DNA from: Acidimicrobiaceae bacterium
Lineage (GTDB): Bacteria > Actinomycetota > Acidimicrobiia > Acidimicrobiales > Palsa-688
Direction: 5' to 3'
Assembly (NCBI GenBank): GCA_030838045.1
Contig: JAUTXN010000366.1
Location: 1 to 33,585, forward strand
DNA length: 33,585 nucleotides
Position 1 is the first letter of the stretch. The number at the start of each line of letters is the position of its first letter. This document shows positions 1 to 11,500 of this stretch, piece after piece. Below the pieces are notes generated by a model that was given only the letters and a program-made list of their open reading frames with translations, made no database searches and had not been told where the DNA came from. A program made the translations under genes and the position numbers.

Positions 1-2
1 TC

Positions 3-149
3 AGGGGCCTGGTCAAGCACCTGGACGGGATCAGCGACGAGGACATCCCCAATCTGGAGATCCCGACCGGCATCCCGATCGTCTACGACTTGGACGGGGA
101 CCTGAAGCCCACATCCCGGGGCGGCGCATGGCTTGAGGCCCCGGCCTAG
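3..149 (+). CDS. gpmA: 2,3-bisphosphoglycerate-dependent phosphoglycerate mutase, C-terminal end (partial)
   Basis: Only the last 48 codons are present; the gene enters from the left edge in the frame starting at base 3 and stops with TAG at 147-149. The visible peptide contains [19 protein letters not shown] followed by [10 protein letters not shown] and DLKPT. This is the conserved C-terminal signature of the dPGM family, which interconverts 3- and 2-phosphoglycerate in the cytosol during glycolysis and gluconeogenesis. The catalytic RHG motif and phosphohistidine region lie outside the window, so activity cannot be judged. The gene converges with the SEC-C protein on the other strand, with about 190 nt between the two stops. 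The identification rests on the C-terminal signature alone but that stretch is very characteristic. Confidence 0.9.
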   Translation, partial: RGLVKHLDGISDEDIPNLEIPTGIPIVYDLDGDLKPTSRGGAWLEAPA

Positions 150-342
150 CCCAGCTACGCGGCAATCTAGACCTCGGGTTTGACGGCGCTCACGGGTTGC
201 CATCGGCCCTACGTCGCATCAAAGCCGCAGGACGCCGTAGGTCACAGCCGCCGAGACCGGGCGGGCCCAGACCGGGAGCCGGCCCAGCCGGGAGCCGGGC
301 AAACCCAAGCTGGGGCGGGACAGGCCTGGGGGGCGGGGCGGG

Positions 343-1605
343 CTAGTGCCCGGTGCCGTGGCAGAACTTGTACTTCTTGCCGCTCCCGCACGGGCAGGGG
401 GCGTTGCGCCCCACTCGGACCTGGCGGCGGAACGGAACCGGCTTCGGAGGATCGACTTCCTGTGCCGCTGCCGCGGCGGCGACTGCGAGGTCGTCAGCCG
501 AGGGGGCGGTGAGCAACTCCTGCGCGGCCGGGGCCACGCGAGCCGCCTCGTCGGTCAGGCCGTGGGCGTCGAGGTCGGCCGGCAACCGCTCGAGCCACGG
601 CCGCACCGGGGTCAGACGGCCTCCGAGCGGCGTCTGGGGATCGGGGAGTCCGGCCATGAGGCTGGCGGCACCGACCACGAGGTCGGCATGGGCCGTGAGC
701 TCGGCCACTCCGGGCGCGTCCATCTCTGCCGCAGCCACCAGCCGCGGGCCGAGCCCGTTGGGCAGATGGGGCTCGATCAGGCGCTGACCGGCCTCGAGCA
801 ACGCTTCCCAACCCGAAGGATTGCTGGCCTTGGCCGTCTCCAACCGGGCAGTCGTGATGCGCAACGCCTCGGTCCGGTGGGTTCCGCAGATCGCGTCCTG
901 GGTGTCCTTCAAGCCGTCGGGGAACTCCACCGCTTGCCCCCCGCAACCGGGGCAGCCCGGATAGGCCTCAAGTCCCTCGCCCGGCTCGGAGAATCGGACC
1001 GGCGACCGGTCGAGATCGGCGGGGCCGAAGTCGTCCTGGGCCAGGTCCTCGAGCACGTCGAACTGGATCGGCCGCCAGCCGCGGCTGTCCATCGTGATGT
1101 TCGGAGGGGCGAACTCGAGTTGGTCGGGGATGCGGCTCAGCATCCGGGGCAGTACCCCGGCCTGGACCCCGGCGGCGTAGCTGCCGTCGACGATGGCCTC
1201 TCGTTGCTCGGCGCCAACCGACAGCACCGATTCGGCCAGCCGGCCCAGGACCTCGGGCAAGCGGGCTGCCTCACCCCCGGCCATCGCCATCGCCCGCCAG
1301 TGGGGCAGGTACAAGACCAGGCCGACGCCGTCGGCGCGGCTGGTCGATGTGGCGAAGGCCGCCGGGCGCCCCGGCTGCCATTCGAACGGATCCCACGTCA
1401 GCAGGAACATCCGCAGCCGGTCAGCCGCCCACGCCCGATCGCCCGTGAGCCGACCTTCGTCGCCGTCCCACCGGACACCGATCTCAAGTACCTGCTTCTC
1501 CCACACCGGTGCGATGAGGAGGGCATCCACGAGGGCGCCGTCGGGTTCGGACGTTGCCCGGCTCGCCGTCTCCGTCTCAGTCACTCGCACATCGGACAGG
1601 GCCAT
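343..1605 (-). CDS. SEC-C motif protein of unknown function
   Basis: The 420-residue protein ends in a clear SEC-C zinc-binding motif: [20 protein letters not shown] at the extreme C-terminus, as found at the end of SecA and in many otherwise unrelated proteins. A second possible metal site lies near residues 218-245 (CPGCGG, then CGTH about 20 residues later). The remaining sequence is acidic, rich in Ala and Leu, has no signal peptide or membrane segment, and is not recognised; it should be cytosolic. The start is ATG at 1603-1605, preceded by a GGGAA-like purine stretch. About 100 nt separate it from the stop of the upstream small repeat protein on the same strand. SEC-C suggests a zinc-dependent interaction, but the partner is unknown. 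Confidence 0.8.
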   Translation of the reverse strand: MALSDVRVTETETASRATSEPDGALVDALLIAPVWEKQVLEIGVRWDGDEGRLTGDRAWAADRLRMFLLTWDPFEWQPGRPAAFATSTSRADGVGLVLYLPHWRAMAMAGGEAARLPEVLGRLAESVLSVGAEQREAIVDGSYAAGVQAGVLPRMLSRIPDQLEFAPPNITMDSRGWRPIQFDVLEDLAQDDFGPADLDRSPVRFSEPGEGLEAYPGCPGCGGQAVEFPDGLKDTQDAICGTHRTEALRITTARLETAKASNPSGWEALLEAGQRLIEPHLPNGLGPRLVAAAEMDAPGVAELTAHADLVVGAASLMAGLPDPQTPLGGRLTPVRPWLERLPADLDAHGLTDEAARVAPAAQELLTAPSADDLAVAAAAAAQEVDPPKPVPFRRQVRVGRNAPCPCGSGKKYKFCHGTGH

Positions 1606-1706
1606 CGGTTCCCATTGTCAGGACACCTCGAGCCGGGGCGCGGCTGAGGGAAAACGTCAGTCTACGCCCCGATTGGTGCCGGCCAGGACTGGGACGACGA
1701 GGACTA

Positions 1707-2402
1707 CTAGTCCTTGAGTTCGGTGGCCTTTGCCCGACCGGCCCGACCGGTAGCCCGACCACTAGCCCGACCGGTGAGGAGCAGCCCGACGGCGGCGGAC
1801 AGCGGGATGACCTCGCCGCCGGTGGCCGCAGCCAGAGCGTGACGACGCCGGTTGGCCAGTCCTACGGCCAGGGCACCACTCGCCATGAGTCCCATCGCCA
1901 GGGTCAAGGGCGCAGTGGAGCTGCTACCGGTGAGCGGCAAGGTCTGGCCTTCCACCTGAATGGGCGTGCCAGCCTCACCGATGACGGTCGTACCGGGGTG
2001 GTCGCCAGGCGTGGTGGGAGGCGTGGTCGGATGCGTGGTGGGAGGCGGGCTGGAGGTGCAGGAGTTGCCGCCCGAGTTGCCCACGCCGGTGTTGCCGCCG
2101 CCGGAGTTGGCGGTGCCATTGTTGCCGCACCCGGAGTTGCCGGTGCCGGTGTTGCCCGAGCCGGAGTTCGCCGTACCGGTGTTGCCGGTGCCGGAGTTCG
2201 CGGTGCCGTTGTTGCCGCCGCCCGAGTTGCCGACACCGACATTGCCCATGCCCGAGTTCCCGGCACCTATGTTGCCGCACCCCGAACTCGAGATGTCGGC
2301 GTTGGGCGCACAGACGATCGGCGTCGACGCCAGGGCCGCTGGGGCAGAGTGCCCCGAGAGGGCCGAGACCAACATGAGGCTTGCAAGCAACGGAGCGGGC
2401 AT
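1707..2402 (-). CDS. Small secreted GNxG-repeat protein with LPLTG sorting signal
   Basis: The open frame begins at a GTG at 2457-2459, but ATG at 2400-2402 is chosen because a hydrophobic signal peptide begins directly after it (MPAPLLASLMLVSALSG, then AALA). The mature part starts with CAPNADI and about 16 pentapeptides of the type GNSGxGNTG or ANSGxGNxG, with cysteines in CAPN, GCGN, SGCGN and NSC. A Thr/Pro-rich stretch follows, then LPLTG (DNA 1926-1940), a hydrophobic segment and NRRRH, which is a standard cell-wall sorting signal. Unusually, about 45 residues follow the basic stop, including a second hydrophobic segment and a short RASG/RATG repeat. The pentapeptides resemble those of mycobacterial PPE-MPTR proteins. 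It is a miniature relative of the neighbouring giant protein and probably a surface protein. Neither start has a strong ribosome site. Confidence 0.75.
   Translation of the reverse strand: MPAPLLASLMLVSALSGHSAPAALASTPIVCAPNADISSSGCGNIGAGNSGMGNVGVGNSGGGNNGTANSGTGNTGTANSGSGNTGTGNSGCGNNGTANSGGGNTGVGNSGGNSCTSSPPPTTHPTTPPTTPGDHPGTTVIGEAGTPIQVEGQTLPLTGSSSTAPLTLAMGLMASGALAVGLANRRRHALAAATGGEVIPLSAAVGLLLTGRASGRATGRAGRAKATELKD
1736..1785 (-). repeat. 12-nt tandem repeat in the tail of the small surface protein
   Basis: Four imperfect copies of a unit close to GCCCGACCGGTA lie side by side. They encode the RASG/RATG/RAGRA tail of the small GNxG protein. The copies differ by one to three bases, so the tail looks like a minisatellite expansion after the sorting signal. 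Confidence 0.6.
2056..2315 (-). repeat. GNxG pentapeptide-repeat module of the small surface protein
   Basis: About 16 near-identical 15-nt units encode GNSG/GNTG/ANSG pentapeptides. Four Cys codons punctuate the module: two near its N-terminal edge (CAPN, GCGN), one inside (SGCGN) and one at the end (NSC). The same layout recurs in the giant protein at 2838-3096. Confidence 0.8.
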
Positions 2403-2500
2403 GGCGTCGGACGGTAGTTCATCAAGGATCCGATTGCAACCATCAGGGCCGCAACCCACCGAGAAACCACCAAACGGACACTACGGGGCCGGAAGCGCGG

Positions 2501-2528
2501 GAAAGGGGAGCGAAGTCGCTCCCCTTTC
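2501..2528 (-). terminator. Hairpin terminator after the giant surface protein gene
   Basis: A 13-bp perfect inverted repeat, GAAAGGGGAGCGA and its complement separated by two bases, lies 56 nt after the giant gene's stop and about 100 nt before the start of the small gene. There is only a short T run (TTT) on the minus strand. Placement and perfection support a terminator that separates the two surface-protein genes, implying that the small gene has its own promoter. Confidence 0.7.
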
Positions 2529-2583
2529 TCGACAATTCTCGATGCCGCAACGGCGCCCGGAGGGCGTCCGAACAACCGAGCGA

Positions 2584-5500
2584 CTAACCCTCGCTGTCGG
2601 CTTCCTCACGCCGGCGACTGGTGAGGCCGACCGCCGCGCCACCACTCAGCAGCAGCCCGAGGGCTACGGCCAGCGGCATCGCGGTGTCTGATCCTGTCAG
2701 CGCCAGTGAGCTCACTTCGGCGGATGTCTCCTTCACATGCTTCACGTGCTTCCCCGGCGTACCGGGAACACCTGGGGTACCAGGAACGCCCGGTGTGCCA
2801 GGAACTCCTGGCGTACCGGGGACGCCGGTGATCGGGCACTCATCGGGGCCGGAGTTGCCGACGCCGACATTGAGGAAGCCCGAGTTCGCGGTACCGATGT
2901 TGAGGCAACCGGAGTTGCCCGTCCCGTTGTTGAGGAACCCGGAGTTGGCCATCCCGACATTTCCCGCACCCGAGTTGGCGACCCCGACGTTGCCGGCACC
3001 GCTGTTGCCGACGCCGGTGTTGCCGCGTCCCGAGTTGCCAACGCCGGTGTTGCCGCATCCCGAGCTGGCGATGTCGGCGTTGGGAGCACAGCCCGAAGCG
3101 GCCGTAGCCGCCGAAGCCGCGGGGGCTGCGTTACCGGTCGCCAACAGTGCCGCAGCATGTTGCCCGACGGCGCTGGTCGTCGATCCGGTGTCCACCGACG
3201 AGCTGAGCTTCGATGCCGAGAACGTGGCACCCGAAGCAGCAGCTGCGCCCGTGGCCCCGGCACTCGCCCCACTCGCTCCACTCGCCCCGCTGGCGGATGC
3301 CAGTGCGCTGAGGAACGAAGGCGCCTCGGGCGCCAGGTTGACGACGAGGAACGCAGGTCCGCCGGTGTCGCCCGAGCTGACGTTGATGGTCTCCGACGCG
3401 CTACCCGACGGGCCCGACGTTCCGCCGGGACCGCTGGCGGAGGTGTTGTCGGACACCGGATCGGAGTTCGCGGCGCCGCTGGTGCCACCGGTCGCCGAGG
3501 AATGGGTCTCAGCGGCGCCGCTGTCACCTGTGGTGGCATTGCCGGTGGCGGTGCCGACGGCAGCGCCGCTGGAACCACCGTTGGCCGTGCCCGTGGCGTC
3601 GCCGCTCCCGCCGGTGACCACGACGTTGGCGACCGCCCCGCTCCCGCCCCGTCCCACCGCGCCCGAGAACACGACAGGGGAAGTGGCAGCGCCGGTGGCC
3701 GCGGTGGTCGGGCGGACCGTTGCCCGCCCGCCGTTACCGCTGTCGGCGGTCACGACTGGAACGAGCGTCGCGGGTCCCGTGGTCCCGGTGTTTCCACCGG
3801 TCGCATCGGCGGCCGCTCCGGCATCCCCGCTGCGGGCATCGCCGATGGTGGTGGAGACGTTGCCCGCCGGGCCTGAAGGACCGCCGGGGCCGGTGGTCCC
3901 AGAGGTCGCCTCGCCTTCGGCCGTGGCCTTGCCCGTGCCGCCGGTCGGCCCGCTGGTACCGGGGCCGCCCGTGTCGCCCGAGGTGGCGTCGGAGGTCTGC
4001 GATGCACTGCCGGTCGCACCCGAGGCACCTCCGTCGCCCGAAACGGCGGCGTTGGTGGAACTGGGGTTGGAGACGGCATCGCCCGACGTCCCGCCGGTCG
4101 CCGATGCGGTGGTGATCGCGGCGCCGGAGTTGCCCGAGGTGGCGTTGCCCACCGAAGTGGCGGTTGCGCTACCCGAGGTCCCGCCGGTCGCGGTACCCGT
4201 GGCATCGCCGGAGTTGCCCGACACGACGGTGACACCGACGGCACCGCTGCCGCCGCGCCCGCCGACATCGCCCGAGAAGGCGGTACCTGACGTGGCGTCG
4301 CCGGTCGCCCGTGTCCTGGCCCGCACGCGAGCCCGGCCGCCGTTGCCGCTGGTGGCGGTGTTCACCGGACTGTTGGTGGCGGCGCCGGAGTCGCCCGACG
4401 TGCCACCGGTAGCAGCCGCCGTACCGCTGGCGTCGCCGCTGGCCGCGGCGCCCCTGGTGGTGGAGGTGTTGGACGCATCACCGGAGTCGCCGCCGCTGCC
4501 GGAGTCGCCCGATTCTGCGCCGCCCGATGCCGCAGCCGCACCCGAACCTCCGGTGCCCACCGGGGCCACCGGATCGGTGGTCCCCGACGTGGCGCTCGAC
4601 GTCTGCGACGCCGAACCGCTCGCCCCTGACGCACCGCCGTTGCCCGAGCCCGCCGTGTTGGCCGAAGTCGGGTTGGAGGTGGCGGCACCACTGGTCCCGC
4701 CGGTGGCGGACGCGCTGGTCGTCGTGTCACCCGTCGTCCCCGACGTGGCGTTGCCCGTCGAGGAGGCGGTGGCGGCGCCGGATGAGCCACCATTGGCAGT
4801 GCCGTCGGCGGCGCCACTGTCACCACTGGTCACATCGACCGCGACGGCCCCGCTACCACCGGAACCCGTGACGGCGCCCGAGAAGGCCGCACCTGAGGTG
4901 GCGGCGCCGGTGGCGCCTGAGCGGGACCGTACACGAGCCGCTCCGCCATTCCCGCTGGTGGCTGTGTTCACGGGCACGTTGGTGGCGTCACCCGACGTAC
5001 CGGTGTTGCCACCGACGACAGTTGCGCTGCCGTTGGCCGACCCGCTGCCCGCGGTCCCAGTCGTGAGGGAGGCGTTGGTCGCGTCGCCGGTTGCCCCACC
5101 GTCACCGGTCTCGCCCGATTCGGCGCCTCCCTCGGAGGTGGCGCTTCCCGAGCCGCCCGTCGGACCGACCGTGGCCGGACTGCCGGTGTCGCCCGATGCT
5201 GCGGTCGACGTCTGGGAAGCGCTTCCGGAGGCACCTGAGGCACCGCCGTCTCCCGAAGCTGCCGTATTGGTGGAACCAGGGCTCGCGGTGGCGGCGCCCG
5301 ATGTGCCCCCGGTCGCCGACGCCGTGGTCAGCGAGGAGCCGGAGTCGCCTGAGGTGGCGTTGCCGGTGGAACTGGCCGTGGCCGCGCCCGACGTGCCGCC
5401 GGTGGCGTCGCCGCTGGCATCGCCGGAGTTGCCGCTGGTCACGTCGACGCTCACGGCCCCGCTACCGCCGCTACCGGTCACGTCGCCCGAGAACGCTGCT

Positions 5501-8500
5501 CCGGACGTGGCGTCGCCGGTCGCCCCGGTCCTGGAACGTACCCTGGCGATCCCACCGTCACCGCTGACCGCGGTGTTGGTCGGTGCGTTGGTGGCGGCGC
5601 CAGAGTCGCCCGAGGTGCCCCCGGTGGCCGTGGCCGTGCCGTTGGCGGAGCCGCTCGTGGCCGCACCGGTGGTGGTCGAGGTGTTGGTCGCGTCGCCCGT
5701 CTCTCCGCCGTCACCGGTGGCGCCGCTGGTGGCTTCGCCTTCGGCGCTGGCGTTCCCCGAGCCACCGGTGGGTCCGGTGGCCGCCAGGGTGTCACCCGAG
5801 GTGGCGGTGGAGGTTTGCGATGCGGTCCCGGTGGCGCCCGAGGCCCCGCCGTTGCCCGTCCCCGCCACGTTGGCCGAAGTCGGGTTGGCAGTGGCGGCCC
5901 CGCTGGTGCCGCCGGTCGCCGAGGCGTGGGTCACGGAGTCACCCGTGGCGCCCGAGGTGGCGTTGCCGGTCGACGACGCGGTGGCAGCACCGGAGGAACC
6001 GCCGTTGGCCGTCCCGTCGGCGGCGCCACTGTCGCCGCTCGTGACGTCGACACTCACGGCGCCGCTTCCACCCCTGCCGGTCACGGTGCCCGAGAATGCC
6101 GCACCTGAGGTGGCCGCGCCGGTGTTGCCGCTGCGCAGCCGCACCGTGGCGTCGCCCCCCAACCCGCTGAGGGCCAGGTTGACCGGGGCGTTGGTGGCGG
6201 CGCCCGAGCTGCCGGTGTTGCCACCGGTTGCCGTGGCGCTGCCGTTGGCCGCCCCGCTGGTCGCGGTCCCGCTGGTCAGCGTTCCGCCGATCCGCCCGCC
6301 GGTGTTGGTCGCCGCGCCGGAGTCGCCCCCGGTGCCGGAATCACCCGAGACGGCGTCGCCGTCGCTGGTGGCCCGGCCAGAGCCGCCGGTGGGACCGGTG
6401 GTCGTCGGACCGCCGGTGGCCCCCGAGGCGGCCGAGGAGGTCTGCGACGCGCTGCCGGTGGCGCCCGAGGCCCCGCCGTCACCGCTGCCGGCCGCATTGG
6501 TCGACGTCGGGCTGGCGGTGGCGCTGCCCGATGTCCCGCCAGTGGCCGAGGAGGTGGTCACGCTGGAGCCGGTATCGCCGCTGGTGGCGTTGCCGGTGGA
6601 TGTGGCGGTGGCCGCTCCGGAGGTGCCGCCCGTCGCAGAGCCCGTCTCGTCACCCGAGGACCCGGAGGTCACGGTGACATCGACGGCGCCGCTGCCGCCG
6701 TTGCCGGTCACGTCGCCCGAGAAGGCGGCGCCCGAGGTGGCGGACCCGCCACTGACGTTGACGCTGACGGCACCACTGCCGCCGCCGCCCGTCACAGCAC
6801 CCGAGAAGGCGGTGCCCGACGTGGCGCCGGGACCGGCCGCACCGGTAAGGGAAATCACCGTCGCCGTCCCACCGTCGCCGCTCGTGGCGATGTTGGTGGG
6901 CGAGTTGGTGGCGGCGCCCGAATCGCCGGAGGTGCCCCCGGTGGAGGTGGCGATGCCCGTCGCAGAACCGGTGTTCGCCACACCGAAGGTGCGGGACCGG
7001 TTCGTGGAGTCGCCTGAGGACCCGCCGTCGCCGGAGAAGCCAGAGTTGGCGTCACCGTCGGCCGAGGCCGCGCCCGAGGCGCCGGTCGGTCCCGCCGGAG
7101 GATCGGTGGTCCCCGACGTGGCGTCGGAGGTCTGGGAGGCGGCCCCGGTCGCACCGGATGCGCCGCCGTTACCGGTGGCGGCGGTATTGGCCGAGGTGGG
7201 GCTTGCGGTGGCGCTACCCGACGTGCCGCCCGTCGCCGAAGCGCTGGTCACGGAGTCGCCGGTGTTGCCCGAGGTGGCGTCACCGGTGGAGGCCGCGGTG
7301 GCCGCGCCGGAGCTTCCGCCGTTGCCGCCGTTGCCGTCGCCGCCGGTTCCGCTGAGCGCCACGTTGACCGGGGCGTTGGTCGCCGCACCGGACGTGCCGG
7401 TGTTGCCACCGAGGGCGACGGCGAGTGCGCCGGCGTCGCCGGTGATGGCCGTCCCACGGGTGCGGGAACGGTTGAACGCGTCGCCCGACTCGCCGCCGGC
7501 GCCCGAGTCACCCGAGGTGGCCTCGCCCGTCGCGCGTGCCGCGCCGGAGCCACCGGTGGGCCCGGTGCCCGTGGGGCTGCCGGTGTCACCGGATGCCGCT
7601 TCGGACGTCTGCGACGCCGTGCCGGTCGCACCGGAAGCGCCGCCGTCGCCCGTCGAGGCCGAGTTGGTCGAGCTGGGGCTGGCGGTGGCGTTACCCGACG
7701 TGCCGCCCGTGGCCGATGCCGTGGTCACCGAGGATCCGGTGCTGCCGCTGATGGCATCGCCCACCGAAGCTGCGGTGGCCGCACCCGAGGTGCCGCCCGT
7801 ACCGCCGCCGTTGCCCGCACCGCCGTTACCGCTCGTCGCGGTGTTGGTCGGGGTGTTGGTGGCGGGACCCGAGCCGCCGCTCGTGCCGCCGATTGCCACC
7901 GCGCCGGCACTGGCGTCGCCACTGATCGCCCGGCCGCGAGTGCGGGACCGGTTCGTGGCGGAGCCCGAGGAGCCGCCGTCGCCCGAGAAACCCGAGAACG
8001 CGTCACCATCCGCAGTGGCCCGGCCCGAGCCGCCGGTCACGCCGGGGCCGGCCGCAGCCGTGTTACCCGACGAGGCCAGCGAAGTCTGTGCGGCGCTGCC
8101 GGTGGTCCCGGAGGCTCCGCCGTCGCCGGTGGTGGCGCTGTTGGACGAAGTGGGGCTGGCGGTGGTCCAGCCACTGGTGCCGCCCGTCGCCGAGGCATGC
8201 GTGGCGGTGTCGCCCGTGGCCCCCGAGATGGCGTCGCCCGCCGATGCTGCGACCGCTTCACCGGTCGAGCCACCGTTGCCGCCGCCGCCGACACCGCCGG
8301 CACCGCTGGTGGCGGTGTTGACCGGGGCGTTGGTGGCCGCACCGGACGAACCGGTGTTACCGCCGACCGCCAAGGCACCGGCGCCCGCGTCGCCGCTGAA
8401 TGCCCGGCCGCGGGTGAAGGAGGTGTTGCTGGCATCACCCGAGTCGCCGCCGGTGCCCGAGTCACCCGAGACGGCATCGCCGTCGGCGCGTGCGTTGCCC

Positions 8501-11500
8501 GAACCACCGGTTGTACCGGTCGTGGTCGGGCCGCCGGTGTCGCCCGAGGCGGCATCGGACGTCTGGGAGGCCGTCCCGGTGTTGCCCGAGGCCCCGCCCG
8601 CTCCGCTGGAGGCGGTGTTGGAGGAGGATGGGCTCGACGTGGCGTTGCCCGAGGTGCCGCCCGTCGCCGAGGCGGTGGTGAGTGAGGAGCCGGTATCGCC
8701 GCTGATGGCGTCGCCGACCGAGGTCGCGGTGGCGGCGCCCGAGGTGCCGCCGGTACCGCTCACGCCCGCGCCGCCGGCGCCGCTGGTGGCGGTGTTCACC
8801 GGAACGTTGGTGGCGGGCCCGGAGTTGCCGCTGGTACCGCCAAGGGCGACCGCGATGCCGAAGGCGTCGCCGGTGACCGCCCGACCGTTCGTGCGCGAGG
8901 TGTTGGTGGCGTCGCCCGAGGCGCCGCCGTCACCCGAGAAGCCCGATCCGGCGAAGCCGGTGGCCCGGGCGCTGCCCGAACCGCCGGTGGTACCGGCCGG
9001 CGGGTCAGTCGAGCCGCTGGCGGCGGTGGAGGTCTGCGAAGCGCTGCCGGTCGAGCCGGAGGCGCCGCCATTACCCGAGTTCGCCTCGTTGGAGGACGTG
9101 GGATCGGCTGTGGCGTCACCTGAGGTGCCACCGGTAGCCGAACCGGTGGTGGTGACATCGCCCGTGGTACCCGAGATGGCGTCGCCGACCGAGGAGGCCG
9201 TTGCTGCGCCCGAGGAGCCGCCGTTCGCCGTGTCCGACGCCGATCCGGAGCCGCCCCCGGCGCCGTTGGCGACCGTGACATCGACTGAACCGCTGCCGCC
9301 GCCGCCCGTCACGGCACCCGAGAACGCAGTGCCCGAGGACGCGGGGCCCCCGGTCACGGTGACGTCAACGGCACCGCTGCCGCCGCCGCCGCTGACTGCG
9401 CCCGAGAACGCGGTGCCTGAGGTGGCAGGGCCCGAGCCGCTGTTGACGCCGACGTTGACGGCACCGCTGCCGCCGCCGCCGCTGACTGCGCCCGAGAAGG
9501 CAGTACCCGAGGTGGCTGCGCCGTCACCGCTGTTGACGCTGACGTTGACGGCACCGCTGCCGCCGCCGCCCGTCACGGCACCCGAGAACGCGGTGCCCGA
9601 CGTGGCGCCTCCGCTGGCGCCGGTGCTGGAGGCGGAGTCGGCGGTTCCGCCCGCGCCGCTGGCAGCGGTGTTGACTGGTGCGTTGGTGGCCGCGCCGGAC
9701 GAACCGGAGTTGCCGCCCAACGAGATCGCCAGGGCACCGACGTCGCCGGTGACCGCGGTCCCGGTGGTGTCGGAAGTGTTGGTGGCGTCGCCCGTCTCGC
9801 CGCCGGTACCGGAGTCACCCGAGATCGCGGTGCCCGAAGCGCGGGCCCGGCCCGAACCGCCCGTCGCTCCGGCGCCGGCGGGGTCGCCGGTGTCGCCCGA
9901 GGTGGCGTCAGAAGTCTGCGAGGCGCTCCCGGTGGCGCCCGAGGCACCGCCGTCGCCCGTCGATGCCGAGTTGGTCGAACCGGGGTTGGCGACCGCGTCG
10001 CCTGAGGTCCCGCCGGTGGCCGAGGAGGTGGTGAGAACCGCCCCGGTGTCACCCGAGATGGCATCGCCGGCCGACCGGGCGCTGGCCGCGCCCGAAGTCC
10101 CGCCGGTGGCTGCGCCGGTGGCGTCGCCCGTCGTACCCGACGTCACGGTCACATCGACCGCGCCGCTGCCGCCGCCGCCGTGGACGTCGCCCGAGAAGGC
10201 AGCGCCGGAGGTGGCGGCGCCCGTGGCGCCGCTATCGGCCGTGGTGACGGCCGCGCCGCCGTCACCGGAGACCGCGGTGTTGACAGGCACGTTGGTGGCG
10301 TCGCCCGAGTCGCCGCTGGTTCCCCCGAGGGAGAACGCGAGGGCGCCGGCGCTACCGGACGTCGCGGCACCCGTCGTAGTCGAGGAGTTGGTGGCGTCGC
10401 CCGAGGCCCCGCCGTCACCTGAGAAGCCCGATCCCGCGAAACCCGAGGCCCGGGCGGCACCAGAGGCGCCCGTCGGACCAACCGGCGGGTCGGTGTTGCC
10501 CGACTCGGCGGTCGAGGTCTGCGAGGCAGAACCCGTGGGGCCCGACGCCCCGCCGCCACCCGTGCTGGCGGTGTTGGCCGAGGTGGGGCTGGCGGTGGCG
10601 GCACCCGAGGTCCCGCCGGTCGCCGACGAGGTGGTGACGGTGTCGCCCGTGGCGCCCGAAATGGCATCCCCGGTCGACGACGCGGTGGCCGCGCCGGTGG
10701 AACCGCCGTTGGCGGTGCTGGTGGCGGCGCCCGAGTCGCCCGAGGTGACCGTGACCGCAACTGCGCCGCTTCCACCGCCGCCGGTGACGGTGCCCGAGAA
10801 GGCAGCCCCCGAAGTGGCGGCGCCGGTGGCGCCGCTGGTCGTCGCGGTGGTGGCCGTGCCACCGGCACCACTGACCGCGGTGTTGACCGGGGCGTTGGTG
10901 GCGGCACCCGAAGTGCCGGTGTTGCCACCAAGTGAGATGGCGGTGGCGTCCGCTTCACCGCTCCTCGCGGTGCCGGTGGTCGCCGAGGTGTTCGTCGCTG
11001 CGCCCGAGTCGCCGCCGGTGCCAGAGTCGCCCGAGATCGCGGTACCGCTGGACCGGGCCAAGCCCGACCCGCCGGTCGGCCCACCCGAGGTGGGGCTGCC
11101 GGTGTCGCCCGAAGTGGCACCGGACGTCTGCGAGGCGCTCCCGGTGGCGCCCGAGGCGCCGCCGTCGCCCGTGCCCGCGGTGTTGGCCGAGGTCGGGCTG
11201 GCGGTGGCGGCACCCGAGGTGCCGCCGGTGGCCGAGGCGGTGGTGACCGTGTCGCCGGTCGCACCGGAGATGGCGTCGCCGGTTGACGACGCAGTCGCGG
11301 CACCGGAGGTACCGCCGGTCGCGTTGCCGGTGGCGGCACCGGAGTTGCCCGAGGTCACGGTGACCGCGACGGCGCCGCTGCCACCGCCGCCGTGGACATC
11401 GCCCGAGAAGGCGGCGCCCGAGGTGGCCGCGCCGGTCGCCCCGCTGGCGGCAGTGACGACGGCGGCGCCGCCATCACCGGACAAGGCGGTGTTGACCGGG

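Noticed and set aside
346-1647. Long plus-strand frame opposite the SEC-C gene
   Set aside because: It is a shadow of the minus-strand gene in high-G+C DNA; the minus frame ends in an unmistakable SEC-C motif.
1700-1714. Short palindrome AGGACTA-C-TAGTCCT over the small gene's stop codon
   Set aside because: Seven base pairs with a one-base centre and no T run are too little to call a terminator or operator.
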